Shown in pieces: positions 43,596 to 52,427 of a stretch of DNA of 64,000 nt. Position numbers and translations under genes: made by a program. Source of the stretch: Comamonas odontotermitis (GTDB lineage: Bacteria; Pseudomonadota; Gammaproteobacteria; Burkholderiales; Burkholderiaceae_C). Each line of letters starts with the position of its first letter. The first letter of the stretch is position 1. The notes beneath the pieces are model-generated. The model made no database searches. It worked only from the letters and a program-made list of their open reading frames with translations, and had not been told where the DNA came from. Where the stretch lies: assembly GCF_020080045.1 (NCBI RefSeq), contig NZ_CP083451.1:186001-250000 (forward strand), in the 5' to 3' direction.

Positions 43596-44366
43596 TTAGT
43601 GTTTGCCGCCAAAACTCGCCATGTAGGCCTGGGGCTCGCCGGTCTTGAAGGCATTGGCGAACTCCTGCACGCTGTCGTCAATGGCTGCGTCGATGGACTG
43701 TTTTTCCCATGCGCGCAACATGCGCTTTTGCTGGCGCAGGGCCTGGGGGCCATAGCCAGCCAGTTGCCTGGCAAGGCGCTCCACTTCTTCGTCCAGGCGA
43801 TCGGGCGCCACCACATGGTCGAGCAGGCCCCACTGCAGCGATTGCGCGGCATCGATGTTGTCGCCGGTCAGCAGCAGCCACTGCGTGCGGGCAGCGCCAA
43901 TCAGGCGGGGCAGCAATGCTGCGTGGATGACGGAAGGAATGCCCACCTTCACCTCGGGCATGCCGCATTGCACCCGGTTGCTGGCCACGCGGATGTCGCA
44001 GGCGCAGGCGAGTTCCAGCCCGCCGCCCAGCGTCCAACCCGGAAGGCGTGCAATGACGGGTGTGGGAAACTGGCGTGCGGCCTCGCACACCGTGCGCAGG
44101 CGCGTGATGAAGGCGGCTGCGTTGTCGGCATTCAGGCTGCGCATCTCCTTGATGTCGGCTCCGGCGACAAAGGCCTTGTCGCCGCTGCCACGCAGCACCA
44201 GCACGCGGATTCGCTCATCTTTTGATAGCGCTTCGAAAGCTTGCGCCAGATCGGTCAACACCGGTGACGACAGGATGTTGAGGCTGCCCGCATTGCGGAA
44301 GGTGAGGGTGGCAACGCCATTGTCCTCAAGGGTGGCGTGGGCGTGGTGGAGATCGATCAGGCTCAT
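43596..44366 (-). CDS. Enoyl-CoA hydratase/isomerase family protein
   Basis: The 256-residue crotonase-fold protein has both oxyanion-hole segments, FVAGADIKEM (about residue 66) and GWTLGGGLELA (about residue 109), and the MPEVKVGIPS block where the second catalytic residue of hydratases usually lies (E in PEVKVG). It would hydrate or isomerise an enoyl-CoA. The start at 44366 gives MSLIDLHHAHATLE; an in-frame extension of 32 codons upstream lacks family similarity. It pairs with a Bug receptor downstream; no other pathway gene is adjacent. Confidence 0.87.
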   Translation of the reverse strand: MSLIDLHHAHATLEDNGVATLTFRNAGSLNILSSPVLTDLAQAFEALSKDERIRVLVLRGSGDKAFVAGADIKEMRSLNADNAAAFITRLRTVCEAARQFPTPVIARLPGWTLGGGLELACACDIRVASNRVQCGMPEVKVGIPSVIHAALLPRLIGAARTQWLLLTGDNIDAAQSLQWGLLDHVVAPDRLDEEVERLARQLAGYGPQALRQQKRMLRAWEKQSIDAAIDDSVQEFANAFKTGEPQAYMASFGGKH

Positions 44367-44475
44367 GCTGGCATTGTGCAAATGCAGCGAGCCAGCGGCC
44401 GTCCCGCCAGGGACATGGGAGTACTCACCACGTACGGGCTGCTCGAAGGGGAGATACTTCAATGCTCAGATCCGG

Positions 44476-44502
44476 TGCATTGATTTTCATGAAGTCAATG
44501 CA
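44476..44502. promoter_or_regulatory. Perfect inverted repeat, possible operator
   Basis: TGCATTGA (44476-44483) and TCAATGCA (44495-44502) are perfect reverse complements separated by 11 bases. They lie in the divergent gap between the hydratase gene and the mechanosensitive channel gene and could bind a dimeric regulator. Confidence 0.35.
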
Positions 44503-44653
44503 AAGCGCTGCGGGGTGATTTCCACTTCACCGCTGCTGGTGCAGGCTGCCAAACGATTCAGGATACCAAGGGATGCGAGGTCGCCCGCCACCGGCCGCAG
44601 GCGGCTCCTGAATCCCTGGCGAAAAGCCGGTGGCTTACCGATACACTGTGCCG

Positions 44654-47600
44654 ATGCGAGCTCCCTTTCCGTCGATTCCAGCCCGATTGCGTCTGCCGCA
44701 CACTGCAACGCGCCGCTCATGGGTACTGTATGTGCTGCTGGTGCTGTGCACATGGCTGCTGCCCCTGTCTGGCGGCTCGGCGCAAACCTTGCCTTCACTG
44801 GGAGGGTTGGCCATGGGCAAGGCAGGCAGCAGTGGCTCGGAGGAGGAGCGCGCCATCCAGGCCCAGCGGGATGCGACCAAGACCGCCGAGCAGGAAGCCG
44901 ATGCGCTGGCACAGTCATTGGAGCGCCTGCGCAGCCGTGTACAGGCACCCGCCCCGGCGTTGCCAGCGCCGCTGAGCGACATGGAGCTGGGCCAGATGCT
45001 GGCGCGTTGGGAAGAGCGTGTTCCTGCCAACGCCAGCCAGGAAGTGCTGGAGCGCCTGCTGACCGACGAGCGGGAAGCCATTGCTGCGCTCAAGACCGGC
45101 ATCGAGAAAACGGCAGCCGAGCAGGCCAACCTGGTGACGCAACCTGGCACGGGCCGCACCGATCTGGCCACATTGCAGCAGCGGGTGCAGGACAGCGCCC
45201 TTCCCGTGACGGCTGAACCCGGCGAATCGCCTGCGCTGACCCAGGCGCGCCAGCTTCGGCGCAGTGCCGAGCACCGGCGTGACACGCAGGAGCTGGCCTT
45301 GCGCCAGGAGGAACAGGCCACCATCGAGACCCGGCAGCGCCTGCTGGATGCACAACTGCAGGCGCAGCGCCGGGAGCTGCTGGAGCGCACGCCGCGCGTG
45401 GCCTGGCTGAACCAGCGCATTGCCGAGCGCAGTCGCCAGCAGCTGGAGCAGCAGGTGCAGCAAGCGCAGGCAGCCGAAAGCAATGCCGCAGATGCAGCGC
45501 CTGCCATCCGCGAACTGGCCCAGCAAAACAGCAGCCTGGCGGCCCAGATTCTGGAGCACACCAACAGCCTGGTGCAGGAGCGCCAGGCACTGGCCGCCGA
45601 CGAATACCGCCAAGGCCAGCTGGCATCGGCGCTGCGCGATACGCAGGCGCGGCTGCGCCTGGGCGGTAGCGCATCGGTGGGGCAGTGGTTGTGGAAGCAA
45701 CGGGTAGCACTGCCTACGGCCAACACCATCCAGGCGCGGCGCAAGGCCACGCAGCGGGAGCTGGCCGAGTTACGCCTGTCGCTGTTCAATGCGAGCGAGT
45801 GGCGCTTCAATCTCAATGGCATGGCGGCCAGTTCTGGCGGCGCTGGCGCGGGTGCGAGCGCAGGCAGCATTGCCCAGCGTTCGGCCCTGTGGATCAAGCA
45901 GGCGGCGCTGATCGACCAGCTTCAGCCGCTGCTGTTGCGGCGCATTGCGGTACTGGAGCAGACCGACGCCGCGCTGCAGGCCACGCTGCGCAGCGGCAGT
46001 GCGCTGCGGCAGGTCATGGACAAGGAGCTGTTGTGGTTTCCGAGCCATCAGGCCATGGACCGTGCCTGGCTGGGGGAATGGCGCACCGTGCTGCGGGGCG
46101 CGGAAGACGTTGGCGTGGACCAGGCGGGAAGCGCGTCACCGTGGAATACGGCGCGCGTGCTGGGCGCAAGCATTCTCCGCAATCTCTGGGTGTACGCCGG
46201 TATCTTTGCGGGCGTGCTGGCGCTGCTGGGCCTGCGCCGCTATGCGTTGCGGCAGCTGCAGGCCATTGCGCTGCGGGTGGACGATTTCTCGCAGGACCAT
46301 TTCGGACTGACCTTGATTGCGCTGGGCTGGAGCCTGCTGTACGCGCTGCCCTGGAGTTTTGCCACTGCCGCGCTGGGCGTGCTGCTGCAGTCGGCTGGCG
46401 CGCCGGTGGCGCTGGAGCCACTGGGCCAGGCGCTGGAGCAGTTGAGCGATTTCGTCTTTCTGGTCACCTTGCTCCATGTGCTGTTCCGTCCCGGCGGGCT
46501 GGCGCTGGCGCACTTTGGCTGGCATCGGGAGCGCGTGCAGGATTTGCGCCAGATGGTTTTGCGGGCCACCTGGCTGATTGTGCCGATCGAGCTGCTGGGC
46601 GGCATGGCATTCTTCAGCCACGACGATTCGGCCATCAGTACCTGGGGGCGGCTGTGCCTGCTGGTGCTGACAGTGGGGCTGGCGTGGATTGCCTTCCGGT
46701 ACCTGCGGCAAAGCATCCGGAAGCGGCGTACGGGCCTGCGCTGGGGTCAGGTGGTGAGTGTCGCGGTGCTGCTGGTGCTGGCGGGCACGCTGGCCGGGCT
46801 GGTGCTGGGTTACGTCTACACCGCCACGGAAGTCATCCAGGCCTTGCTGAGCAGCTTTGTGTTCCTGGCTGCGGCGGAAGTGCTGGTCAGTCTGCTGCGG
46901 CGCTGGCTGCTGCTGGGCGAGCGGCGGCTGGCGCTGAACCGGCTGCGTGCCGCGGCCGTCCAGACACACGCGGGCGGCACGGTGACTGCGGCCGACACTC
47001 CGGGCAAGGCGCCTTCCGATGAGCAAAGCCAGATGGCCCTGGTCACGGTGAGCACGCAGGCGCATCGGCTGCTGGGCCTGCTGCAGCGGGTGCTGGTGGC
47101 GCTCAGCCTGGTATACGCCTGGTCGCCGGTGCTGCCCGCGCTGCTGCGGTTCGAAGGCGTGGTGCTCTGGTACACCACCAACACCGAGGCGGGCGGTGTC
47201 ACCCGCTCCGCTCCCGTGAGTTTGATGGATCTGCTGCTCGGCATGCTGATCCTGCTGTTGACGTTCAGCCTGACGCGCAACCTCCCAGGCCTGGTGGAAG
47301 TGGCGTTCTCGGCCTCGCTGCGCCTCAGCAGCTCCGCCCGCTACACCATGGCCACGCTGGCGCGCTATGCCATCACCATTGCAGGGACGGTCAGTGCGCT
47401 GACATTGCTGGGGCTGCGCTGGAGCCAGCTGCAGTGGATGGCCGCCGCGTTGACCGTGGGCCTGGGTTTCGGCCTGCAGGAGATCTTTGCCAACTTTGTC
47501 TCGGGGCTCATTCTGCTGGTGGAGCGGCCTTTCCGCGTGGGCGACATCATCACCATCAACCAGCACACCGGCACGGTGACGCGCATCCGCACCCGGGCCA

Positions 47601-48025
47601 CCACGGTGCTGGATTTCGACAACCAGGAAATCGTCATTCCCAACAAGACCTTCATCACCGGCCAGGTGACGAACTGGACGCTCAGCGACGATGTGACACG
47701 CCTGGTCATCGATGTGGGTGTGGCCCACGGCAGCGACCCGGCCCAGGTGCAGAGCCTGCTGCTGTCCATCGCGGCCGAGCACTCCCTGGTGCTGCGCGAG
47801 CCGGAGCCCAACTGCTGGTTCATGGCGCTGGAAGGGCAGGGCCAGAAGTTCGAGCTGCGTGTCTACGTGGGCGCGGTGGGCGACCGGTTGCAGGTGCGCA
47901 ACGACCTCAACCGCAGCATCAATACCAAGCTGGCGGCAGCAGGCATTGCGATTGCATTTCCGCAGATGGACATCCATGTACGCGACGTACCTCCAGGGGC
48001 CGTGGAGGGCGCGAAAGGGGCGTAG
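44654..48025 (+). CDS. Large MscK/KefA-type mechanosensitive channel protein
   Basis: The 1123-residue protein has an N-terminal signal sequence (about residues 20-45), a long periplasmic coiled coil rich in Ala, Gln, Glu and Arg (about 55-370), some ten transmembrane helices and a C-terminal MscS domain. The MscS pore region is recognisable in LTVGLGFGLQEIFANFVSGLILLVERPFRVGD and the beta domain in VLDFDNQEIVIPNKTFITGQVTNW. It should open under membrane tension and release solutes on osmotic downshock. ATG 44654 starts the protein; no clear ribosome site. Single gene, convergent with the LysR gene. Confidence 0.88.
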   Translation: MRAPFPSIPARLRLPHTATRRSWVLYVLLVLCTWLLPLSGGSAQTLPSLGGLAMGKAGSSGSEEERAIQAQRDATKTAEQEADALAQSLERLRSRVQAPAPALPAPLSDMELGQMLARWEERVPANASQEVLERLLTDEREAIAALKTGIEKTAAEQANLVTQPGTGRTDLATLQQRVQDSALPVTAEPGESPALTQARQLRRSAEHRRDTQELALRQEEQATIETRQRLLDAQLQAQRRELLERTPRVAWLNQRIAERSRQQLEQQVQQAQAAESNAADAAPAIRELAQQNSSLAAQILEHTNSLVQERQALAADEYRQGQLASALRDTQARLRLGGSASVGQWLWKQRVALPTANTIQARRKATQRELAELRLSLFNASEWRFNLNGMAASSGGAGAGASAGSIAQRSALWIKQAALIDQLQPLLLRRIAVLEQTDAALQATLRSGSALRQVMDKELLWFPSHQAMDRAWLGEWRTVLRGAEDVGVDQAGSASPWNTARVLGASILRNLWVYAGIFAGVLALLGLRRYALRQLQAIALRVDDFSQDHFGLTLIALGWSLLYALPWSFATAALGVLLQSAGAPVALEPLGQALEQLSDFVFLVTLLHVLFRPGGLALAHFGWHRERVQDLRQMVLRATWLIVPIELLGGMAFFSHDDSAISTWGRLCLLVLTVGLAWIAFRYLRQSIRKRRTGLRWGQVVSVAVLLVLAGTLAGLVLGYVYTATEVIQALLSSFVFLAAAEVLVSLLRRWLLLGERRLALNRLRAAAVQTHAGGTVTAADTPGKAPSDEQSQMALVTVSTQAHRLLGLLQRVLVALSLVYAWSPVLPALLRFEGVVLWYTTNTEAGGVTRSAPVSLMDLLLGMLILLLTFSLTRNLPGLVEVAFSASLRLSSSARYTMATLARYAITIAGTVSALTLLGLRWSQLQWMAAALTVGLGFGLQEIFANFVSGLILLVERPFRVGDIITINQHTGTVTRIRTRATTVLDFDNQEIVIPNKTFITGQVTNWTLSDDVTRLVIDVGVAHGSDPAQVQSLLLSIAAEHSLVLREPEPNCWFMALEGQGQKFELRVYVGAVGDRLQVRNDLNRSINTKLAAAGIAIAFPQMDIHVRDVPPGAVEGAKGA

Positions 48026-48057
48026 CGATTCGTTGGCTGGCCTGTTCCACCTGGTCT

Positions 48058-48105
48058 CTTAAAAAAGAATAGCTGTCTGCGCTGATCGTTATTGGGTTGA
48101 AGGCA
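48058..48105. repeat. Degenerate REP-like element
   Basis: An A run followed by GAATAGCTGTCTGCGCTGAT lies 33 bases after the channel gene stop and resembles the A-run plus AGCTGCCAGCGC elements elsewhere in the window. No good second arm is visible. Confidence 0.3.
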
Positions 48106-48164
48106 TAAAACCCATGAAATCCATGACCATTCCGCGCTGACTGCTCACTTTTTTGAAGCCCATC

Positions 48165-49106
48165 TCAGGCATCCGCAAGAGCTGCCGCCTGCACCAGGGC
48201 CACAAAGCGTTTGGCAGCAAGGCCCAGGGGGTGCTCTTTGGACCAGACCACATCCACACATAGCTGGTTGCCATTGCTCAGGTTGGCAAATTCCATCGCT
48301 ACCAGCGCACCCGACTGCAGCTGCGGCGCCACCAGCTTGCGTGGCAGCCAGCCCCAGCCGATACCGGCGCTGATCATGCGCAGCGCGGCCACATGGTTGT
48401 CCGTGCGCCATACATCGCGGGCATAGACCAGACGCTCGTCGTTCAGGCTCCAGTCGCGGCTGGCCACGACGATCTGGCGTGTGTTGGTGAGGTGGTGCTC
48501 GCGCAGCTGCGGCGCCTTCTGGTCCTTTTCGTGGCGCGCTGTCTGCATCACCGGGTGGGCGGGTGCGATCACCGCCAGCAGGGTCTCGCTGGCCACTTCC
48601 TGAAAGCCTTCACGGCCATCCAGGCTGGGGCGTTCAAACACCAGCGCCAGCTGCGCGCGGCCGGTGTGCAGCATGGTCAGCGCATCGGCCTGCGGAGCTG
48701 TCAGCACCTCGACCGCCAATTGCGGATATTCCTGCGCCAAGGTGGCCAGCGGTTCTGCCCACGGGGCCGACAGCAACTCGGGTGCGATGGCTACCGTCAG
48801 GCGTGTCTCCAGGCCCCGTTCCAGAGCGAGCGCATGGGCATTGAGCTGCTGCAACTGGGCGGCCAGCAGGCGTGCCTGAGGTTCGAGCGCCAGCGCAGCG
48901 GGCAGTGGTGTGGGCTCGCGCCCGCTGCGGGCAAACAGCGGCATGTTCAGTGCCGCTTCCAGCTGCGCAATCTGCATGCTGACAGCGGACGGCACCTTGC
49001 CCAGTGCGCGGGCGGCGGCAGAAAAGCTGCCGTGGTCCAGCACCGCCAGCAAGGTCTGGATGGCGTCGGAATCAAAAGGGGCAAAGGTGGCTGGCGACTC
49101 GGTCAT
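48165..49106 (-). CDS. LysR-type transcriptional regulator next to a PACE efflux gene
   Basis: The 313-residue regulator has an N-terminal winged helix-turn-helix (SFSAAARALGKVPSAVSMQIAQLEAAL, about residues 27-53) and a LysR substrate-binding domain. It is divergent from the PACE-type efflux gene with a 126-base gap, the same arrangement as AceR and AceI of Acinetobacter, so it probably activates that gene in response to its substrate. ATG 49106 was chosen over a TTG six bases upstream. A CTGA...TCAG repeat in the gap may be its operator. Confidence 0.88.
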   Translation of the reverse strand: MTESPATFAPFDSDAIQTLLAVLDHGSFSAAARALGKVPSAVSMQIAQLEAALNMPLFARSGREPTPLPAALALEPQARLLAAQLQQLNAHALALERGLETRLTVAIAPELLSAPWAEPLATLAQEYPQLAVEVLTAPQADALTMLHTGRAQLALVFERPSLDGREGFQEVASETLLAVIAPAHPVMQTARHEKDQKAPQLREHHLTNTRQIVVASRDWSLNDERLVYARDVWRTDNHVAALRMISAGIGWGWLPRKLVAPQLQSGALVAMEFANLSNGNQLCVDVVWSKEHPLGLAAKRFVALVQAAALADA

Positions 49107-49199
49107 GGGCAAATCGATGGCGGCGCCGGCAGGTGCAGCCCGGCTGGAGGTTCAGGTTTCGTGTCTTTTTACAGTGACCTGTCATTTTTTCTGAAAGAT

Positions 49200-49218
49200 T
49201 CTGACTTATGTTATCAGT
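49200..49218. promoter_or_regulatory. Possible LysR operator
   Basis: CTGA (49201-49204) and TCAG (49214-49217) form a short interrupted dyad with a nine-base AT-rich centre, in the gap between the divergent regulator and efflux genes. It fits a T-N11-A type site loosely. Confidence 0.3.
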
Positions 49219-49232
49219 ACAAGGCACATACC

Positions 49233-49700
49233 ATGGCGACCCATATGTCAGTTCAAAAAATTCAAAGCAGCCCCTGGTCGCTGCAAGGGCCGTTGCGCCG
49301 CGTCACGTATGTGGGTTTGTATGAGGCCATTGCCATCGTTGCGGCAACGGCGGGCCTGTCCGCACTGTCGGGCCAGGGAGCTGCACATTCGGGTGTGGTG
49401 GCGGTGGTCTCGTCGGTCATCGCCATCTGCTGGAACGTGGTGTGGAACCACCTGTTCGAGATGTGGGAGGCGCGGCAGGCCACGCGCGGCCGAGGCATTG
49501 GCCGCCGCATTGCCCATGCCATCGGCATGGAGGGGGGCCTGGTCTTCATGCTGGTGCCGCTGTTTGCCTGGTGGTTCAAGGTCAGCCTGTGGGAAGCGCT
49601 GGTGATGGACATCGGCCTGCTGCTGTTCTTCCTGGTCTACACCTTCGTCTTCAACTGGAGCTTTGACCGCATCTTTGGCCTGCCGCGCTCCGCGCAGTGA
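49233..49700 (+). CDS. PACE-family (AceI-like) multidrug efflux protein
   Basis: The 155-residue membrane protein belongs to the proteobacterial antimicrobial compound efflux (bacterial transmembrane pair) family: two repeated pairs of helices, the conserved glutamate in RVTYVGLYEAIAI in helix 1, and the family sequence CWNVVWNHLFEMWE after helix 2, repeated in weaker form as FVFNWSFDRIFG at the end. Members export chlorhexidine, acriflavine or short diamines. The start is 49233 or the ATG at 49245. A divergent LysR gene controls it by analogy with AceR/AceI. An IS has inserted 41 bases after its stop. Confidence 0.88.
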   Translation: MATHMSVQKIQSSPWSLQGPLRRVTYVGLYEAIAIVAATAGLSALSGQGAAHSGVVAVVSSVIAICWNVVWNHLFEMWEARQATRGRGIGRRIAHAIGMEGGLVFMLVPLFAWWFKVSLWEALVMDIGLLLFFLVYTFVFNWSFDRIFGLPRSAQ

Positions 49701-49767
49701 GGGTCTGAAGCGATACTGCAGACAAGCATTCAAAAAGGCATTGACTCGTCCTGTCATAGGTTGACAC

Positions 49768-50604
49768 CTATTCGCGACTAATCTCCAGCCCAAGCTGGTT
49801 GGCGAGAGACGCCCGATGTACTGCATCGGGCGTTTTGTATTTTAGGGACAGGTGCGGCCGGCGCTCGTTGTACAGCCGTACCGATTCGCCCACCATGGTG
49901 CGGGCCTGCGAGAGATCGGCAGGTCGTTGCAACAAGTATTCCATCTTGAGGATTCCATTGACCCGCTCAGCCAGAGCGTTTTGGTAGCAATCGTAGCCAT
50001 CGGTCATGGAGCAGGTGATGCGGTGGCGTGCATGGATGCGCTGGTATTGAGCCGAGCAGTACTGAACACCTCTATCAGAGTGGTGTACGAGCGGCTGATC
50101 TGTTCGCCGCTGACGCAGTGCCATCTTCAACGCTTGGCTGACCTGCTTGGTCTCCAGACTATCGTGCACGTGCCAGCCCACGATCTTGCGCGAGTAGGCA
50201 TCGGTCACCAGGCTCAGATAGGCAGTCTTCTCCTTGGTGGGTAGATACGTGATGTCAGCGACCCATAGCTGCTCACAACCACTTGCCACTGTTTTGGTCG
50301 GGCCCTCCTTGAGTAGATTGGGGTGCCTGCGGTAGTGATGATGGCTATTGGTGGTCTTGTGGTACGCATGCCGTGGCAGCACCAGCATGCGTGCTTGGCG
50401 CAGGACAACGAACAGTGCATCGCGCCCGATCTGGATTCCCGCCTGTTCAAGCGGCGGCTTGAGCAAGTGCAGCAGTTTGCGCGTGCCAATGCGTGGCTGA
50501 TGGCGCCTCTCTTCACTGGCCAACTCCACCACCGCCTTGTCCCGCTCGCTGCGTGCACGCTGGCAGACCAGGCGCTTGTAGTGCGCTTGGCGGCTGATTC
50601 CCAT
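49768..50604 (-). CDS. IS3-family transposase OrfB (DDE integrase domain)
   Basis: The 278-residue product (counted from its own ATG) has the DDE catalytic core of retroviral-type integrases: Asp in WVADITYLPT, Asp in HHSDRGVQY and Glu in NALAERVNG, with the usual D-D-35-E spacing by eye. The region N-terminal to the ATG is open in the same frame back to the slippery site, reading KLVKGLSVTRACRYMGI, so the working protein is the OrfAB fusion made by -1 frameshifting. It cuts and joins the IS ends. Confidence 0.93.
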   Translation of the reverse strand: MGISRQAHYKRLVCQRARSERDKAVVELASEERRHQPRIGTRKLLHLLKPPLEQAGIQIGRDALFVVLRQARMLVLPRHAYHKTTNSHHHYRRHPNLLKEGPTKTVASGCEQLWVADITYLPTKEKTAYLSLVTDAYSRKIVGWHVHDSLETKQVSQALKMALRQRRTDQPLVHHSDRGVQYCSAQYQRIHARHRITCSMTDGYDCYQNALAERVNGILKMEYLLQRPADLSQARTMVGESVRLYNERRPHLSLKYKTPDAVHRASLANQLGLEISRE

Positions 50605-50627
50605 GTAGCGGCAAGCCCTCGTGACGC

Positions 50628-51026
50628 TTAACCCTTTGACGAGCTTTTGCGTGAGGACTTGCCCGCAGGCTTTTTTGTGACTTGGACTCCGTAGTCGCGC
50701 TTGAGCACGTTCACTACCGCTTCAAAGAAGGCCGCTTTCTCGCGGGCTTCTTTCAGTTGCACTTCCAGCTCCTTGATGCGCTGCTCTGGAGTCAGCAGCT
50801 TGGGCGATTCAGGCATCTTCTGTAATCCTTTGCCCCTTGATGATGCAGCTTTCCAGTCCTGCCGTCCGTGCTTGCGAAGCCACACCAGTACAGTTGAGGC
50901 GCCCTGGATTCCGTACCGCTCATGGGCCTGCCGGTAGGTCAGCTCACCTCTTTCTACTTGATCGACTACTGCGAGTTTAAAAGCCAGCGTGTAGTCCCGT
51001 TGCGTTCTCTTAACCCACTGTTCCAT
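50628..51026 (-). CDS. IS3-family OrfA (helix-turn-helix DNA-binding protein)
   Basis: The 132-residue product has an N-terminal helix-turn-helix of the IS3 OrfA type (YTLAFKLAVVDQVERGELTYRQAHERYGI) and a leucine-zipper-like region (EQRIKELEVQLKEAREKAAFFEAVVNVL). It binds the IS ends and is the N-terminal part of the OrfAB transposase. Its codons ACA AAA AAG near the end contain the heptamer A AAA AAG at 50670-50676, in phase for a -1 shift into the orfB frame, which I checked is open from there on. Confidence 0.93.
   Translation of the reverse strand: MEQWVKRTQRDYTLAFKLAVVDQVERGELTYRQAHERYGIQGASTVLVWLRKHGRQDWKAASSRGKGLQKMPESPKLLTPEQRIKELEVQLKEAREKAAFFEAVVNVLKRDYGVQVTKKPAGKSSRKSSSKG
50670..50677 (-). 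other. Programmed -1 frameshift site of the IS
   Basis: On the minus strand the sequence A AAA AAG is aligned with the orfA codons AAA AAG. Slipping back one base enters the orfB frame, which reads without a stop through to the orfB ATG. This matches the IS3-family expression strategy. Confidence 0.85.
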
Positions 51027-51094
51027 TTGACTTTCCTTTCTGTTCTTCAGAAAGGTGTCAACCCAATTCAGGACGGGTCACATTCAAAAAAAGA

Positions 51095-51170
51095 AGCTGC
51101 CAGCGCCTGATGGACGGGGTTTTCAGAAGAAAAATGATCTGAAACCTTTATCCATCAAGCGCTGGCAGCT
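51095..51170. repeat. Long REP-like inverted repeat, probable gltS terminator
   Basis: The arms at 51095-51114 and 51151-51170 are 19/20 reverse complements (core AGCTGCCAGCGC) around a 36-base spacer, with A/T runs outside both arms. For the minus-strand gltS transcript the structure ends in TTCTTTTTTTG, so it can serve as terminator. It is the best example of the palindrome family seen elsewhere in the window, and the IS inserted right beside it. Confidence 0.72.
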
Positions 51171-51188
51171 ATTTATTTTTTAGATACC

Positions 51189-52427
51189 TCAGCGCAGCAG
51201 GGCAATCATCATCTGCAGCACAAAGGCGTTGATGATGTCGATGAAAAAGGCGCCCACCAACGGAACGATGAGAAAAGCCTTGTGCGACGGACCGTACTGG
51301 TTGGTGATGGCCTGCATGTTGGCCACGGCCGTGGGCGTGGCGCCCATGCCGAAGCCACAGTGGCCGGCCGCCAGCACGGCAGCGTCGTAATTGCGGCCCA
51401 TGACGCGGAAGGTCACAAAGGCCGCAAACAGCGCCAGTGTCAGGGTCTGCGCCGCCAGGATGATCATCAGAGGGCCCGCCAGGTCGGTCAGCTCCCAGAG
51501 CTTGAGCGAGAGCAAGGCGATCGCCAGATAGATCGACAGGCCAGCGTTGCCGAACACGTCGATGGCGCGGTCGAACACCTTGAAGCCAAAGGCATAGTCC
51601 AGCACGTTGCGGATGACCACGCCGCCACCCAGCGCCCAGACGAAGGTCGGCAACTGTACGGCGGTGCCCTGGGTGACGCCGGTCATGAACTCGGCAAAGG
51701 CCAGGCACCCGGCAAACAGGGCCAGGGTTTCGATGGCGGCCTCGGCGGTGATCAGGCGCGGCGCTGTGTTGGGCGATTCGAAATTGGCCACATCGCTGCC
51801 TTCGCTCACGGTGGCGCGGTCGCTTTGCTGCTGCTCTGCATTGGTGCGCGGGCGTGCCAGCTGGTGGCGGGTGATCAGGCGCTTGGCCAGCGGCCCGCCC
51901 AGCAGGCCGCCAATGACGAGGCCGAAGGTGGCGCAGGCAATGCCCAGGGCGGTGGCGCCGCTCAGGCCATATTGCTGCTCCAGCACCGCACCCCAGGCGC
52001 CGGCCGTGCCGTGGCCGCCCAGCAAGGTGATGGAGCCGGCCACGAGGCCAATCAGCGGATCCAGCCCCAGCAGGGTGGCCAGGCCCACGCCCACGCCGTT
52101 CTGCACGACGATGAACGCCACGATCACGCCCAGGAAGATGATGAGCCCCATGCCGCCTTCGCGCAGCTTGGCAAAGTTGGCACTGAGGCCAATGGACGAG
52201 AAGAACACCAGCATGAAGGCCGACTGCAGCCCGGATTCAAAGGACAGGGTGAGCCCGGTGAGCTGGTGCAGCGCAAAGATCACGGCCGCCACGACCAACC
52301 CGCCCGAGACAGGCTCGGGGATGTTGAAATCGCGCAGGAAACGGATGTGCCGGGTCAGCAATTTGCCCAGCAACAGCACGAGAACGGCCATGATCAGGGT
52401 GTAATAAGCACTGAAGCTCAGGTGCAA
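51189..52427 (-). CDS. gltS: Sodium/glutamate symporter GltS
   Basis: The 412-residue carrier has some ten to twelve hydrophobic helices and the GltS hallmark loops GSITLLGGHGTAGAWG (about residue 125) and the inverted-repeat counterpart GHCGFGMGATPTAVANM (about residue 365). It takes up glutamate with sodium. I set the start at TTG 52427 because GAGGAG lies six bases upstream and the protein then begins in the family manner (residues HLSFSAYYTLIM follow); the first in-frame ATG would cut into the first helix. It is divergent from the metH unit. Confidence 0.9.
   Translation of the reverse strand: MHLSFSAYYTLIMAVLVLLLGKLLTRHIRFLRDFNIPEPVSGGLVVAAVIFALHQLTGLTLSFESGLQSAFMLVFFSSIGLSANFAKLREGGMGLIIFLGVIVAFIVVQNGVGVGLATLLGLDPLIGLVAGSITLLGGHGTAGAWGAVLEQQYGLSGATALGIACATFGLVIGGLLGGPLAKRLITRHQLARPRTNAEQQQSDRATVSEGSDVANFESPNTAPRLITAEAAIETLALFAGCLAFAEFMTGVTQGTAVQLPTFVWALGGGVVIRNVLDYAFGFKVFDRAIDVFGNAGLSIYLAIALLSLKLWELTDLAGPLMIILAAQTLTLALFAAFVTFRVMGRNYDAAVLAAGHCGFGMGATPTAVANMQAITNQYGPSHKAFLIVPLVGAFFIDIINAFVLQMMIALLR

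Larger units (their letters stand above)
49742..51080 (-). mobile_element. Intact IS3-family insertion sequence with CAT target duplication
   Basis: The element is 1339 bases long. Its ends are imperfect inverted repeats, TGACTCGTCCTG at the left and TGACCCGTCCTG (reverse complement) at the right, continuing with GGTTGACACCT on both sides. CAT flanks it directly on both sides (49739-49741 and 51081-51083), a three-base target duplication as expected for IS3 elements. It carries orfA and orfB on the minus strand with a preserved A AAA AAG slippery site. Everything needed for transposition seems present, so the insertion may be recent. The slippery type fits the IS150-like subgroup. Confidence 0.9.

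Noticed and set aside
43463..43852. 130-codon N-terminal extension of Bug receptor 5
   Set aside because: The extension reads the enoyl-CoA hydratase gene in another frame and would put residues before a signal peptide; a good ribosome site supports 43462.
46136..47977. 613-codon open frame antisense to the mechanosensitive channel gene
   Set aside because: Low-complexity His/Gln/Arg-rich translation and no ribosome site; the opposite strand encodes a clear MscS domain.
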